Shown one piece after another: positions 11,291 to 23,189 of a DNA stretch of 64,000 nucleotides (position 1 is its first letter; the number at the start of each line of letters is the position of its first letter). A program made the translations under genes and the position numbers. Source of the DNA: Pratylenchus scribneri. Lineage: Eukaryota > Nematoda > Chromadorea > Rhabditida > Pratylenchidae. The notes under the pieces were generated by a model that was given only the letters and a program-made list of their open reading frames with translations, was not told the origin of the DNA and did not search any database. Location of the stretch: the NCBI GenBank assembly GCA_030063045.1, contig JAQSEB010000091.1, positions 1,116,001-1,180,000 on the forward strand. Direction: 5' to 3'.

Positions 11291-14200
11291 TTATTTCACA
11301 TCCATTGGCTTTTCCTTTTCCATTTTCACCCTCCAAATTTGCATTCCCCTCCATCTGATATCGGTGCCAATCATTTCCTCCATTTCTGCCAATTTCACTC
11401 CTTTGGCCAACCAAATGTAAAGAAAACCACCGCCCCCGGCGCCGGCCATCCACCCCACTTCGGCCATTCCCTTTCGCATCAATTCCTCCTTGAATTCCGT
11501 AACAATTTGTGGCTCCGTATTCTTCGCAAATTGCTTCTTCAATTCGTTGTATTCTGCGCAATATTTTGAAGGGAATTGGCCTGTAAGGGAAATGGATTCA
11601 ATTGAAAGGAGGGAATAAGGGTGGGGAGGGGCGTTTATTTCGCCTAATTTTGGGTAGACTTAAAAGAGGAGAGGGTTTTTAAGTCATTAATAATATTAAA
11701 AATTAAATAAAATGAGAAAAGAATTATCTTGCGGCACCCGGAATCGAACCGTCGACCTAAAAATCTTAAACCAAGCACGCAAACCATTCTGCTAAACATG
11801 TCATTGTCTCCGGGCTTATTAAATCTTATTAATTAAAGATGAAAATTAATAAATTTGCATATTCCATTCATGGTCAAATATATGATTAAAAAATGAATTT
11901 AAATTTTTAATAGAAAAGGGATTTGATTCCTATTATAATTAATAGATAATATTAGGCTTTATCTAATCAAATTATTTAAAAAGTTCAGCCATTCTTGAGT
12001 TTGATAACTTCAAAACATTTTGGCCAAGGAATTTATCCCCGGAATCAGCATAAAAATTAAATTGTGTGGATAAAAGATATGTAATAATGGAAATATAAAA
12101 GGCAATTCAAAATGGCCAACATTCCCCCAACATATTTTTAAGCCTACTTAAAATTAGGCAAAATGAAAGGGTATATGGGAGGCCATAAACCTTTCAACAA
12201 CATTTTCTCCGCCTCCCTGGCCCCTTCAGCCAATCGCCTGACCGTCTCCACAATGTCCAGATCCGCCCGGGCCCAACTCAACAAAACTTCCTGTCAATGA
12301 GAAGATATATGAAGATATATTTTGGCCCAATTTTCAGAAAATGCCCTTCAATTTATTCACCTGAAGCAGTGTTTTGGCCAGCCTCGTCTTCCCCGTATAT
12401 ACCAGCACCAGTCTTTCGGCCAATTCCGATTCCAATTCGCCTCCAAGCGGCACAGTCCGCCATTGGCACTCCCTCGCCCCATCCGATTGGACCCATCCCA
12501 ATTTGGCGCCACCAGTCAGGCATCCGCCCATTTGATCCTGCCATCCGCCTCCGGTCGAATGCAATTGCTCAACACGAAGGACGGAATGCACCAAATGTGC
12601 TGCGTCCATTCCACATTTTTTGCCTTTGATTCGGGCCAATGCTACCAAAAGGGCGCCGGAAAGAATGCTCGATGAGCCCAGCCCTGATCCATGGGGTAAA
12701 TCCGATCTACATTGAAGGGAAAATTAGATGAAATTTTTAATTAAATTCTATTCATTTCGGTTTGAAAAATTGTCAAAAGTTTCCCATTCAGCCTTTTGAT
12801 TCCCTTTCCCATTTAAGCTAACAAAGTAAAAGGCAAAAAGGACACTTCCTTTCAAACAAAGGAAGCCACATTCAATGACAAAAAAATGAATATGGGAGAA
12901 AAGTGGCCATATTCGGAGCTCATTTTTAAAATCATCCTCCTTATTAGGCCCTTGAAATTAATAACTGACTCCGTCTCGATGAGCATTCCCCGGCCTGGAC
13001 CCCCAAAATGGAAGAATTGTCGCCGTTCGCCACAATTCAATTCCTCCCTAACGAATCCGGCAACGACCAAAACGGCACAAATCAGTGAACCTAAATGAAG
13101 TTTCCCTCATAATTTTCAAATCCAAAAGTATTGAGAATGGAATGATTGCCTGGTTTTGAGGGTCGATTGCAGTTTTCAAAAACTTTTGATGCCGAATTGA
13201 AATGCTGAATATTCTTTTTTGACAAAATTTTAGCCCATAAATAACCCAACCAATGTTGGCTGTTGGTGACCGGCTGACATTTCCCGATAAAAAATTCCCT
13301 CGAAATTTTCCAAACGAGAGCAACGACAACGGATTGGAAGCTGCAAATTGTAAATAAGCAAGAATGATTGTGGAATGGGAATGGAGGAATTCAACGAAAA
13401 GAAGGAAAAGGAACAGAAAGACTGAGTACTGTCATTACAGTACCCGATGTCATTCATTTGGCAATATCTCAACAATAAAGTAGCCAATTTTGGAAGGCGA
13501 TATGGCATTTAAAAGCTCTAAATGTTCTCTAAAAAGTGGCCACTCTAATTTTTTGAAAATTGAAAATTTAATAAAATAAACGGCTTTTATTTCAAAAAAA
13601 TTTGGGCTTTATTATTGTTAATGACATGTAACTTTTAAAGCTTGATTATAAAAATTTCAAATAAGCCACTTTTGTAAAGTACATTTAAGGCTTTCGAAAG
13701 GCATATCGCCTTCCTTGGATTGGATTACCTCATCGAGCTATGATCAATAGAGAGAGGTCTAGATACTGACATGAATTGATGATATTCAATTGTTTCTTAT
13801 TCCGAGTTCGGACTAATTCCTTTTATCCTTTTTTGAATATAATGTATTGTTTTTAGCCTATAAAACATTATGGAATATTCCACCCTCCCCCACCTTTCCA
13901 TTGACCCGTATGGACATGCTTAGCACGGCTGGCACAATTTGGCCCATTTGATATGTGATTGGGGGTGTGTCCGTCCAGCCACCTTGATGTATCAATTATT
14001 AAATTCAAAGTTAATATTTGACTCATTTTCTTTCATTCCCATTCTCCTAAAATACCCATAAATACCACCAATTTCCTCAGGGCAAATCCCCATTTGGATT
14101 TTTCCCAAAAATTCCTCATAAATCGACAGAATTCATAAAAATCCGACCGGCAATATCGACCCGTGCTGCGGCCTCAGCCGAAGATTGGAATGGAGGCGAA

Positions 14201-15722
14201 GAGCATTGGCCATCATTCCGGCAATTGAATGGCAAAAATGCCGGTTTTGGTGTGCAAATTGGCGGCAAATTGTGGCCATTCATTGAAAGGCAAATCCATC
14301 CGAGGCGATCAACTGTTGTGGATGGGGAAATAGAAATAATATGAAGGAATATGTGCGAGAAAAATTGCCAAATATGTCGGCATTCCCTTGGCACAACATT
14401 GCTTGGCCCATTTTGAAAATCCATCCAGGCAATCGAGCATCATTCGTAAGGCCAAACTGTGGATTGGAGAAAGGGAAAATATTGAAGGAATGAAGGGGCG
14501 GGGGTTGGGGAAGGGAAATTGGTACTTTTTGCTAATATGAGGCGGAATTATTCTTAACCAGGCGGAATTATTCTAACCAGGCGGATTTATTCTTAACCAG
14601 GCGGAATTATTCTTAACCAGGCGGAACTATTCTAACCAGGCGGATTTATTCTTAACAAGGCGGAATTATTCTTAACCAGGCGGAATTATTCTAACCAGGC
14701 GGAATTATTCTTAACAAGGCGGAATTATTCTTAACCAGGCGGAATTATTCTTAACCAGGCGGAACTATTCTAACCAGGCGGATTTATTCTTAACCAGGCG
14801 GAATTATTCTTAACCAGGCGGAATTATTCTAACCAGGCGGAATTATTCTTAACCAGGCGGAATTATTCTAACCAGGCGGATTTATTCTTAACCAGGCGGA
14901 ATTATTCTAACCAGGCGGATTTATTCTTAACCAGGCGGAATTATTCTTAACCAGGCGGAATTATTCTAACCAGGCGGAATTATTCTTAGTCAGGCGGAAT
15001 TTTTCTAACCAGGCGGATTTATTCTTAACCAGGCGGAATTATTCTTAGTCAGGCGGAATTATTCTAACCAGGCGGAATTATTCTTAGTCAGGCGGAATTA
15101 TTCTAACCAGACGGATTTTATTCTTAACCAGGCGGAATTATTCTAACCAGGCGGAATTATTCTTAACCAGGCGGAATTATTCTTAACCAGGCGGAATTAT
15201 TCTTAACCAGGCGGAATTATTCTAACCAGGCGGAATTTTTCTAACCAGGCGGATTTATTCTTAACCAGGCGGAATTATTCTAACCAGGCGGAATTATTCT
15301 TAACCAGGCGGATTTATTCTTAACCAGGCGGAATTATTCTTAGTCAGGTGGAATTATTCTAACCAGGCGGAATTATTCTTAGTCAGGCGGAATTATTCTT
15401 AACCAGGCGGAATTATTCTAACCAGGCGGAATTAATCTAAGAATAGGGATTTTTGGCCAGACCTGAATCAGCAATTTTATTCGCCTCCAAATAGCCTCTG
15501 CCTCCATTTCATCCATCTCCGCCTTCTTTTTCTGATCATTTTTCCCTCCTTCCCCTTCTCCTTTTTTATTGTTACAAATTTTGCGCAATTCAAATGCGGC
15601 TCGGCTCAAAATTCGGCTGAATTGTTCGATAGACAATGGTGCCGTCGAGGCAGAGGACAAAAGGGAATCCAAAATGGACTGGCGACAACAATGATTGGAG
15701 GGCACGATTTGTGACTGATGCT
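11291..15722 (-). CDS. FCSK: L-fucokinase, GHMP-kinase part (N-terminal domain not found)
   Basis: Fucokinase phosphorylates L-fucose for GDP-fucose salvage. Reading 5' to 3' on the minus strand, exons give ...AEAAARVDIAG joined across an intron to GWTDTPPITYQMGQIVPAVL (about 14460-14146, then 13992-13885). Next come LPIRCRCSRLENFEGIF, ICAVLVVAGFVREELN, and GMLIETES joined to DLPHGSGLGSSSILSGALL, the GHMP ATP-binding loop. STGGGWQDQMGGCLTGGAKL, ERLVLVYTGKTRLAKTLLQ and GAGGGGFLYIW follow, ending KPMDVK-stop at 11291. An upstream helical exon at about 15722-15432 (QSQIVPSNHCCRQSILDSL) fits the linker region. The large N-terminal nucleotidyltransferase-like domain of animal fucokinases was not found before the STAT promoter, so the start is unresolved. 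Introns hold a tRNA-like element, fold-back element V and a 20-bp minisatellite. Confidence 0.85.
11722..11815 (-). mobile_element. tRNA-like element in fucokinase intron
   Basis: Minus strand shows A-box-like TTAGCAGAATGG and B-box GGTTCGATTCC at tRNA-like spacing. Stem pairing is incomplete, and it lacks the GAGGAAG tail of the main family. Confidence 0.55.
13450..13748. repeat. fold-back element V
   Basis: Left arm GGCAATATCTCAACAATAAA with GGAAGGCGATATGGC. Right arm AAGGCATATCGCCTTCC with CATCGAGCTATGATC. It lies in a fucokinase intron. Confidence 0.8.
14532..15436. repeat. 19-20-bp minisatellite, roughly 46 copies
   Basis: Tandem units of AGGCGGAATTATTCTTAACC or the one-base-shorter form with TCTAACC. 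Variants carry GGATTTATT or CTTAGTC. The array fills the fucokinase intron between exons near 15432 and 14460. It shares the word GGCGGAATTATT with the 28-bp array at 24.1 kb. Confidence 0.97.
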
Positions 15723-17123
15723 GAAAATTTTGGCCAAAATTGGTGAAAGGAAAAAGTTGGCCCCTTTTTTTGTATGGAACATTTGTTTACATTTGATTGA
15801 GGCATTCCGCGCAGAGATAATATGTTTTTTACAATATAAAAGGGCAGAAAATGTGAAGGGGAAACCAATTTTTTGGGGGAATTGTAATAAAAATGAAGAT
15901 CGGCTCAATAAATATGGGGGAAAATATAGATGGAATTAAATGGGAAAAAATGGGGCAAAATGAATGAATGGAAATGGATGACTGGTCGACGGGGAATATG
16001 GAGGAGGGAATCAATTTTTGGAATAAATAAATATTTTTATTTTGAAGGTTAAGTATGAAAATTTATGTAAAATCAAAATTGGTAGAAATTGAATGCGTAA
16101 ATTTGATCGAGAGTCGAGACTGGAAGGTGGATAGGCGAGAATTTTGATAATATTTATCATTTCTTTGAGAGAAAATTCAAATGTTTAAATGCATTTTGGC
16201 ACAAAAAAATGACCTTAAAATTGGCTGCAATTTATGAAAAAAGGCATTTTCATTGGACTTCAATTTCTGTCCGCCCCCCATTTATTTTGATGCCAACATT
16301 TTCTTTGGCCTTTTTCTTTTCCTTCAATTTGGCCACATTTCTTCCCTTCTCTCCCTTTATTCCTCCATTGGCCTTTTGGACATTATGTCCCAAGACCCCT
16401 CTTGCCTATGGCCATAAAAATTGGCAACAGGCTACCAGTGGCGGCATTCACTCCATCCTTCGTCCCGGTTGACTTCCCTTGGCCAACTTTATATTTTGTC
16501 TTCTCGCCTCACTTTCCTTTCAATCTTTCCCTCCGCCTTCATTTCACTCACTGGATGAAAGCCGCCACCTTTTTTTTCACAAATGGCCAAGACATTGGGA
16601 TATATATATATAGGAGGAGGATAAAGTTAAAAGGGAAGGGAATTGAGAAGGGAAATGTGGATGAAGCCCTGTGGACGATATCTTCTTCCCACCCTTCCAT
16701 TCTTCACTATTTTCTCTCTCGACTCTTTCTGGCCAAGAGGAGAGGGACCGCTGTGTTTTTCGCGGTGCGGTTTACCACACATTTTCACACAGCACCACAA
16801 AACAAAAAAGTAATTAGGGAGGCTCCCTCACTCAACAATTCCAGCCAGTCTTGTCCCCGCGCAACCCCCAATCCCCCTCCTTCATCATAGCATTGGCCAC
16901 TCTCCTCATCATCATCATAATAAGCACGAGAGCACATTCCGCCATCGCCCTCATCGGCTATGGCCAAGTACTCGCCTTCTCCACCCCTCCTTGGCCCCAC
17001 TCTTTTGATAGTCATTTGTCGCCATTCTCCCATATATATATTCCCTCAAAAGTCATAAGGCGTCAAAATTGTGTGGTGAATAAAAACCAATCTAAAAACA
17101 AAAACAATTAACGTGCCCGAAAT
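15723..17123. other. region between divergent fucokinase and STAT genes
   Basis: About 1.4 kb. The 16.2-17.1 kb half is pyrimidine-rich on the plus strand and richer in GC than most non-coding DNA here, with a CT-rich tract before the STAT start. Open frames over it lack family resemblance and overlap on both strands, so I treat it as 5' regulatory sequence. Missing fucokinase 5' exons could still hide in it. Confidence 0.45.
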
Positions 17124-20100
17124 ATGCAACAACAACAACATTCGCACAGTCCAATGGCATCTGGCGAACAGCAGAAGGCGGCGCTGGCCGCACTGTCCAA
17201 GGATTGCCAAATGTTGTGGGAGGAGAACAAGGACATGCAGGGTCGTTTTGTGAATGACATCAGCGAATTGCAACGATTCCAATTGGCCATCCAGCAATTG
17301 GAACATGAACAGAGGCATGAGCAATTGGGGGCCGCCAGGCAAAGCATGTGAGTGGCGCGAGGATTAATTAATTAACTACAATTGAGGGATTATATTGGAG
17401 TGCCCACCCCATTCTGGATTTTGAGAAATTTTCCCAAAAAATGCCAAAAATACAATCTTTGACCAAATAATTTCCGAGGCGAACACTTTTTAGCAGTGAT
17501 AAGGAAAGCGGTTTAAATGTAGGAGGCATTATTTGGACTAAAAACAGGCCAGATCCCATTAAATTTAAATGCCATCTTAAGATGAGAGAATGATTTTCCC
17601 TTGTTGTGGTTTAAATTTGAAGCCGCCTTCATTGTACGCCGATGAATTCACATGAAATTAGAAAATATAAAGGGTTGAATTATTGAATTATTTTAGTTCT
17701 CATTAAATTTGCATATTCAAGAAGGCAATTGTTGGAAATTGGATTCACATTAGATCACGTTACATAATAGACAACTTTAATCCTACAAATGAACTAAGCG
17801 AATCCGAAAATAGACGGAGATTCAGAATATTTTCCATAAGATTCATAATTGAATACGAATTCCAATAAAAGTGTTTGAAATGGATTTCATTTTCCCTCTT
17901 TTTGAAAATGCAGGCTGGAAATGCAGCGACGTGCCAGCCAACTTTATGAGCAGCTGACCGAACGACGAGTGAGCCTGGCAAGTTTTAGGAATTTTGGGAT
18001 GAAATTGAACGGATTTCGGCACATTCCATAGGTGAAACATCTGAACGAAGGTGTCCATTTGATTGCAATGATGCAAACACATTTAATATCGGAACGACTT
18101 TTGGAGTGGAAAAACAGCCAAAAATTGTCTCAAATTGGTGTTGGATTCGAGCAACGGGAACAACAATTGGATGAAATACAATCGGAGTAAGTTGTGCGCA
18201 TCTTTTGCCAATTTGATCAAATTATAACTATTAAATTGGAAGGATAGTAAACTTATATTTCTTCATTGGATTCCACATCACATAGGCCTGATTTTTCTTG
18301 ACGCTTTAGTCAGGACAGGAATAGGTGTTGGAAATTTAGGCTTTGGAATTTAGATCCGGCTTAAGATAAGCCTTTAAGCCATTTTGTATTAAATATTGAA
18401 AAAGTTTAGACAATTTAATTTGGGAAATAGCTAAACATATCAAACAATAAATTCACTTAAAACTTTGCCTTTAAGTCTACATTAATTCACGCAAAATAAT
18501 TCCCACATAGATTCGAGGTGTTGGCCGAGAACAATTGGACATTGAGGGCATGCGCCTGTTGGCAGGTTCCTTATTTATCCATTTTGAATGTGAATTACCC
18601 TCTGGCATAGTTGGATTTGTTGAGGCGATCCCCGCAATTGTCGGACGCATCCGCCCAATCGCATATTTCAAATTTGTCCCAAATTCTGGAAACACTGACC
18701 AAGCTATTGTGCATGCTGGTCACCCAATCCTTTGTGGTGGCCGTTCAGCCGGATCCAGTCCTTAAAACGCAGCATAAATTTGTGGCTGAGGTAAAATTTG
18801 AGGGAGGATGAGGGTGGATGGATGGAGTAATCAGTCTATTTTAAACAGGGATTTTTGGAAAATCTATTTTGGGTTTTTGAAAAAATGTCATGGGTTCTGT
18901 TTCTCCTATTTTTTTCAGTTATTTTTATTTTGAGAAAAAATTCCCAATTTCGATTTTTAATTTCATTGATTTTCGCAAACCGAAACTCAGCTTAAACTAC
19001 TCCAATCCAAAGAAGGGCATGAATATTTTTATGAATAATTTAGAGCCTAATTAGTGGAATGAATTTCGGCATACTTTTGAACTGAAAAAGAGGTCGACAA
19101 ATGAGTTAAGGAAGGAAAATTTTGAGGAATTTTGATTGATTGCCACCTGAATTACAGTAATTTTCAATGAATTCATTCACGCAGGTTCGCCTTTTAATCG
19201 GTGATCGGCTCGGCATCAAGCAACAATTGGTGAACACAAATGTGACCGTTAAAATAATTGCCGAAGAGGAGGCAAAAATGTTGAGCACTGGGCAAATCAA
19301 TGAAAAAGACATCAAAACGGTTGGATCAATCAGCAATGATTTTGAGAAATTAACGCTGGATGAGAGAGGCCATATGGCCGCAAAATTCAACAATTCAGTA
19401 CTTCAATTTTTGGGTCATTTTAATCATTTTTCACTATAGAAACTTTCGAGAATTGCGCATCGAAAGCCGCCGGCCAAAGGTAGCCTTCAGGCTAGCCAAG
19501 CCGTCCAAACGGCCACCGATCAAAAGTTTGTTCCGAATGCCTGACTTTTTTGTTTTTTCATCCACCAATTTAGATATGCCCTCCTTTTCCACATTACACC
19601 ATTCCAATTGGGCAATTTGGGCAAATTCGATGTTTGGACTTTGTCGTTGCCCATCATGGCAATTCTCCACTGTCATTTTAGTCATTAATTACAATTATTC
19701 AGGTCACCGTTCACGGCTCCCAAGACTGTGATGCACAGGCCGTAATCCTATGGCAGGTATAAAAATATTAATATTAAACAATGAGAGAGAAATGTTCCAT
19801 TTTTCAGCGGGCATTTTCCTCTGTGAATCGAACCAACGGATCGGATGACATCATGATGGTTTCATGGACTGATTTAAGTCAAGTACTTCGCCATAAATTC
19901 TCGTTGTTCACTGGAGCTCATCGTCCTTTATTTCCTCCATTTTTCATTCAATTTCCCTCTCCCTCCATTAGGCCCTCTCAGCGACAGTGATTTGGCCTAT
20001 TTGGGCGACAAATTGGGCATAATCCATTCAACAGTGGACAATAAACCAATCACATTCCAACGATTTGCCAAGGTCCATTACTTCATCAATGTTCTAATTT

Positions 20101-22172
20101 TGTTGCGCATTTTCAGCAAAACCTTCGCGACGATGTTAATTTCTCATTTTGGGAATGGTTTTTCCTCATAATGCAGTTGATCAAACAAAAATTGCTCAAA
20201 TTCTGGGATGAAGGTTTCAAATCCCACACATTTGGTATAAATTATCCTTCTTTCCCTCGCAGGCTGGCTTGTTGGCTTCATTTCCAAGCAGGATGCATCC
20301 CAACAAATGATGAGGTGTCCAAATTCCACATTCCTTCTTCGCTTTTCCGACACTCAAACTGGGGCCGTCTCCATTGGATTCGTTTGTGAAGAGGATGGAG
20401 TCAAAGGCAAGCGATTCAGATTCACAGTGCTCCATTCCCTCAATTAATTTCCTATTTATTCATAAAATTAATTCTCATATTTGCATATCGGATCTTTAGA
20501 CTTTTCTGGAATGAAAATAAAAAATTGTTTCCGGTTACTTTTTCCGGAATGGAAATCAGAATTGCTTCCGGTTAGATTCTTTCCGGAATGAGAATTAGTT
20601 TCCACAATACCATATGCTTCTCTTATTTCATTCCGGAAAGGGATTGTAATTGTAATTGCACTTTTCTTTCCGGAATTGTAATTGCACTTTTCTTTCCGGA
20701 ATTGTAATTGCACTTTTCTTTCCGGAATTGTAATTGCACTTTTCTTTCCGGAATTGTAATTGCACTTTTCTTTCCGGAATTGTAATTGTACTTTTCCTTC
20801 TGGAATTGTAATTGCACTTTTCTTTCCGGAATTATAATTGCACTTTTCCTTCCGGAATTGTAATTGCACTTTTCTTTCCGGAATTGTAATTGCACTTTTC
20901 TTTCCGGAATTGTAAATGCACTTTTCTTTCCGGAATTGTAATTGCACTTTTCTTTCCGGAATTGTAATTGCACTTTTCTTTCCGGAATTGTAATTGCACT
21001 TTTCTTTCCGGAATTGTAATTGCACTTTTCTTTCCGGAATTGTAATTGCACTTTTCTTTCCGGAATTGTAATTGCACTTTTCTTTCCGGAATTGTAATTG
21101 CACTTTTCTTTCCGGAATTGTAATTGCACTTTTCTTTCCGGAATTGTAATTGCACTTTTCTTTCCGGAATTGTAATTGCACTTTTCTTTCCGGAATTGTA
21201 ATTGCACTTTTCTTTCCGGAATTGTAATTGTACTTTTCCTTCTGGAATTGTAATTGCACTTTTCTTTCCGGAATTGTAATTGTACTTTTCCTTCCGGAAT
21301 TGTAATTGCACTTTTCTTTCCGGAAAGAACTTTTTTTATATTTCTATAACTTTTCATCTTCTCTATAAGATTAATATCATTTCCTTCCAATATTCTCCAT
21401 CTTTTCATTCCCCTCATCTTTTTCAGTTCCATTCCATTTGGCCCCATTCACCATCAAGGATTTGGACCAGCTGTCGTTGGCATCGCGCATTCGGAATTGT
21501 CCTCAACTGAAGGACATTCGATGCCTTTTTCCCGACATTGACAAGGAGGAAATGCTCGCCTATTTCGAGACAGAGGAACGTTACAAGGCGAATGAATCGC
21601 CCACTGGCTATATTGGCTCCGAAATTGTGATGGTGGCCAAAACAGCGGCATGGTCAGTTATTTTTTTGGAAGTTTTGTTTTTATTTTCTATTCCAATAAT
21701 TTTTTGCCCAAATTTTTTGCCCATTTAATTTTGTATCCCCCTTCTTTAATTACACCAAATTCCACTAATTACCTCATCAATTTATTTCATTGCCTACAGT
21801 AAATTGAGTTCAACCACTGGCGGTGACAGCCCTTCGCCAATGTCAAACCAATGGTCACCCGGCGAATTCCAGCCCCAGAGTGCATCGATGGACATTGGCG
21901 ACGAAGTGGGGGTTTGGGCTCGGGCCACATCTTCACCAATGATTTTCCCTCTGCATTCACAGATTGCCGCAATGTTGGGCCATAACCAATTGGAGGCGGC
22001 CAATGTTGAATCGCTTCTGGGCCTTGTCCCAGGCCAACAACATCGACAAATGGCCGAGCAACCGCTGCAACAATTGGATTTGTCCTTCATGGACACATTC
22101 CAACAACAACCACATCATCCGGCAGCCTCCATCTACTCCACGATGCATCAACAACAACAGAGAGGCGATTGA
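17124..22172 (+). CDS. STAT: STAT transcription factor (STA-1-like, lacking the STAT N-terminal domain)
   Basis: A signal-activated transcription factor: phosphotyrosine and the SH2 domain drive dimerisation and DNA binding at GAS-type sites. ATG 17124 gives a Gln-rich start, then the coiled coil (DCQMLWEENKDMQGRFVNDI and ASQLYEQLTERRVSLVKHL). The DNA-binding domain follows: PDPVLKTQHKFVAEV joined to RLLIGDRLGIKQQL, VTVHGSQDCDAQAVILWQRA. The linker contains NFSFWEWFFLIMQLIKQKLL. The SH2 domain has STFLLRFSDTQTGAVSIGF with the phosphate-binding Arg. The exon near 21427 ends ESPTGYIGSEIVMVAKTA, where the Tyr of GYI is the expected activation site. The last exon (about 21800-22172) is a Gln/Pro/Ser-rich activation tail ending HQQQQRGD-stop. 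The classical N-terminal four-helix domain is absent, as in some nematode STATs. An intron between the SH2 and tyrosine exons holds the large 26-bp minisatellite. Confidence 0.9.
20500..20612 (-). repeat. degenerate TTCCGGAA-containing flank of the minisatellite
   Basis: Three loosely spaced TTCCGGAA words with AATCAGAATTG- and GAATTAG-type text border the regular array. The same vocabulary (TTCCGGAAACTAATTCTGATT, shown shifted by strand) recurs beside the 45-kb array. Confidence 0.6.
20632..21328 (-). repeat. 26-bp minisatellite, about 26 copies, in STAT intron
   Basis: Near-perfect tandem of the same 26-bp unit seen at 2.2-2.5 kb, here in the opposite orientation relative to the plus strand. 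Each unit carries the palindrome TTCCGGAA; variants have TCTGGAA or an A/G change. It lies between the SH2 exon and the exon that carries the activation tyrosine. Long minus-strand open frames across it are artefacts of stop-free repetition. Confidence 0.97.
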
Positions 22173-23189
22173 GTAGATGAATTTGAATGAAGGCGAAATG
22201 AATTACAGTCACAAATATATCAAACAAATTGAATCACACAAATCAACCAAAATTACCCAAAAATTACCCAAAAACATTTTTTATCCACACTCATCGATCT
22301 CCTCCTCATTTCCCTCCCTCCCCATTATCAAATCGTCCAATTATTATTTAAATATTTATGCATTTTTTAAAAAAGATGAAAAGTTTTATTTTGAAGGAAT
22401 TTTTAATAGTATTTTCCAATTTGACACGCATAAAAATAGGGGAGAAAAGAAAACAAAAATATTTTCTTCAATCCATGCTTCAACCTTTTCTTTTGTTTCA
22501 CTCATTTCCGTCCTTGCGTTTTCCTCCCGGCATTTTGGCCACCACCTCCTCCATTCGCTCTTCCCCCAATTAATTTTAGCATTGGACTGTGTGGGGAATA
22601 TGTCCAATTAATTGTCCCAGAACCCCCTTCCTTTACCAATATTGGTCGAAATCGTTGATGCCCGCTTTCACCGAACATTCTGTGATAAATTCATTATAAT
22701 TTCCCCAATCATTTTTTTCTTAGGCTATAGGCTACCGCAAAGTTCGCCGGCTTCCTTCTTCCAATCAATCAATTTTGTGCATTGCCGCAATGACTTTTTG
22801 GCCTTATTGTCCAACAAAAGTGGTTGGCAACTAAAGTGGCATTTTACTCTTTTCCCTTCCTTCTACTAACTCTTTTCGGTCGAAGCAAAATTGATCAGGA
22901 TTTTTGGCCAAGAAACAATCCTAAATTGTGAGGGAAGGAAGGGCACATTTATGTGTGAATTGGATTTATGGAAATTGGTGAAATGGCATACCCACCTTAA
23001 CACAAACGCCAAAATCGCTGGCTGTGTCGATGATCTGCGCAATTTTATGGATTCATTTGGTAACTTTAGGCAATGTTTTAAGACTTATATGGACTAAAAT
23101 ATTTAATAAAATGACCCAAAATTTAGAGGAATTAGGCCATAAAAATGCCAACAAGAATAGAATCCATCCTCCCTGTTTTTGCTATTATT
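22173..23189. other. intergenic, convergent STAT and cysteine-rich genes
   Basis: AT-rich with CT-rich patches. It holds the two 3' UTRs, and no convincing exon was found. Confidence 0.4.

Noticed and set aside
14532..15436. CRISPR-like array
   Set aside because: Repeats are directly adjacent with no unique spacers, and the genome is eukaryotic; it is a minisatellite.
16209..17033. Overlapping ORFs of 82-162 codons on both strands before STAT
   Set aside because: No resemblance to known proteins; the region is CT-rich and sits in a promoter position. They are treated as chance frames.
20468..21447. Long minus-strand open frames (over 260 codons) with a repeating NYNSGKKSAITIPERKVQLQ pattern
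   Set aside because: They are translations of the stop-free 26-bp minisatellite. All three frames give the same periodic text, and the array lies in a STAT intron.
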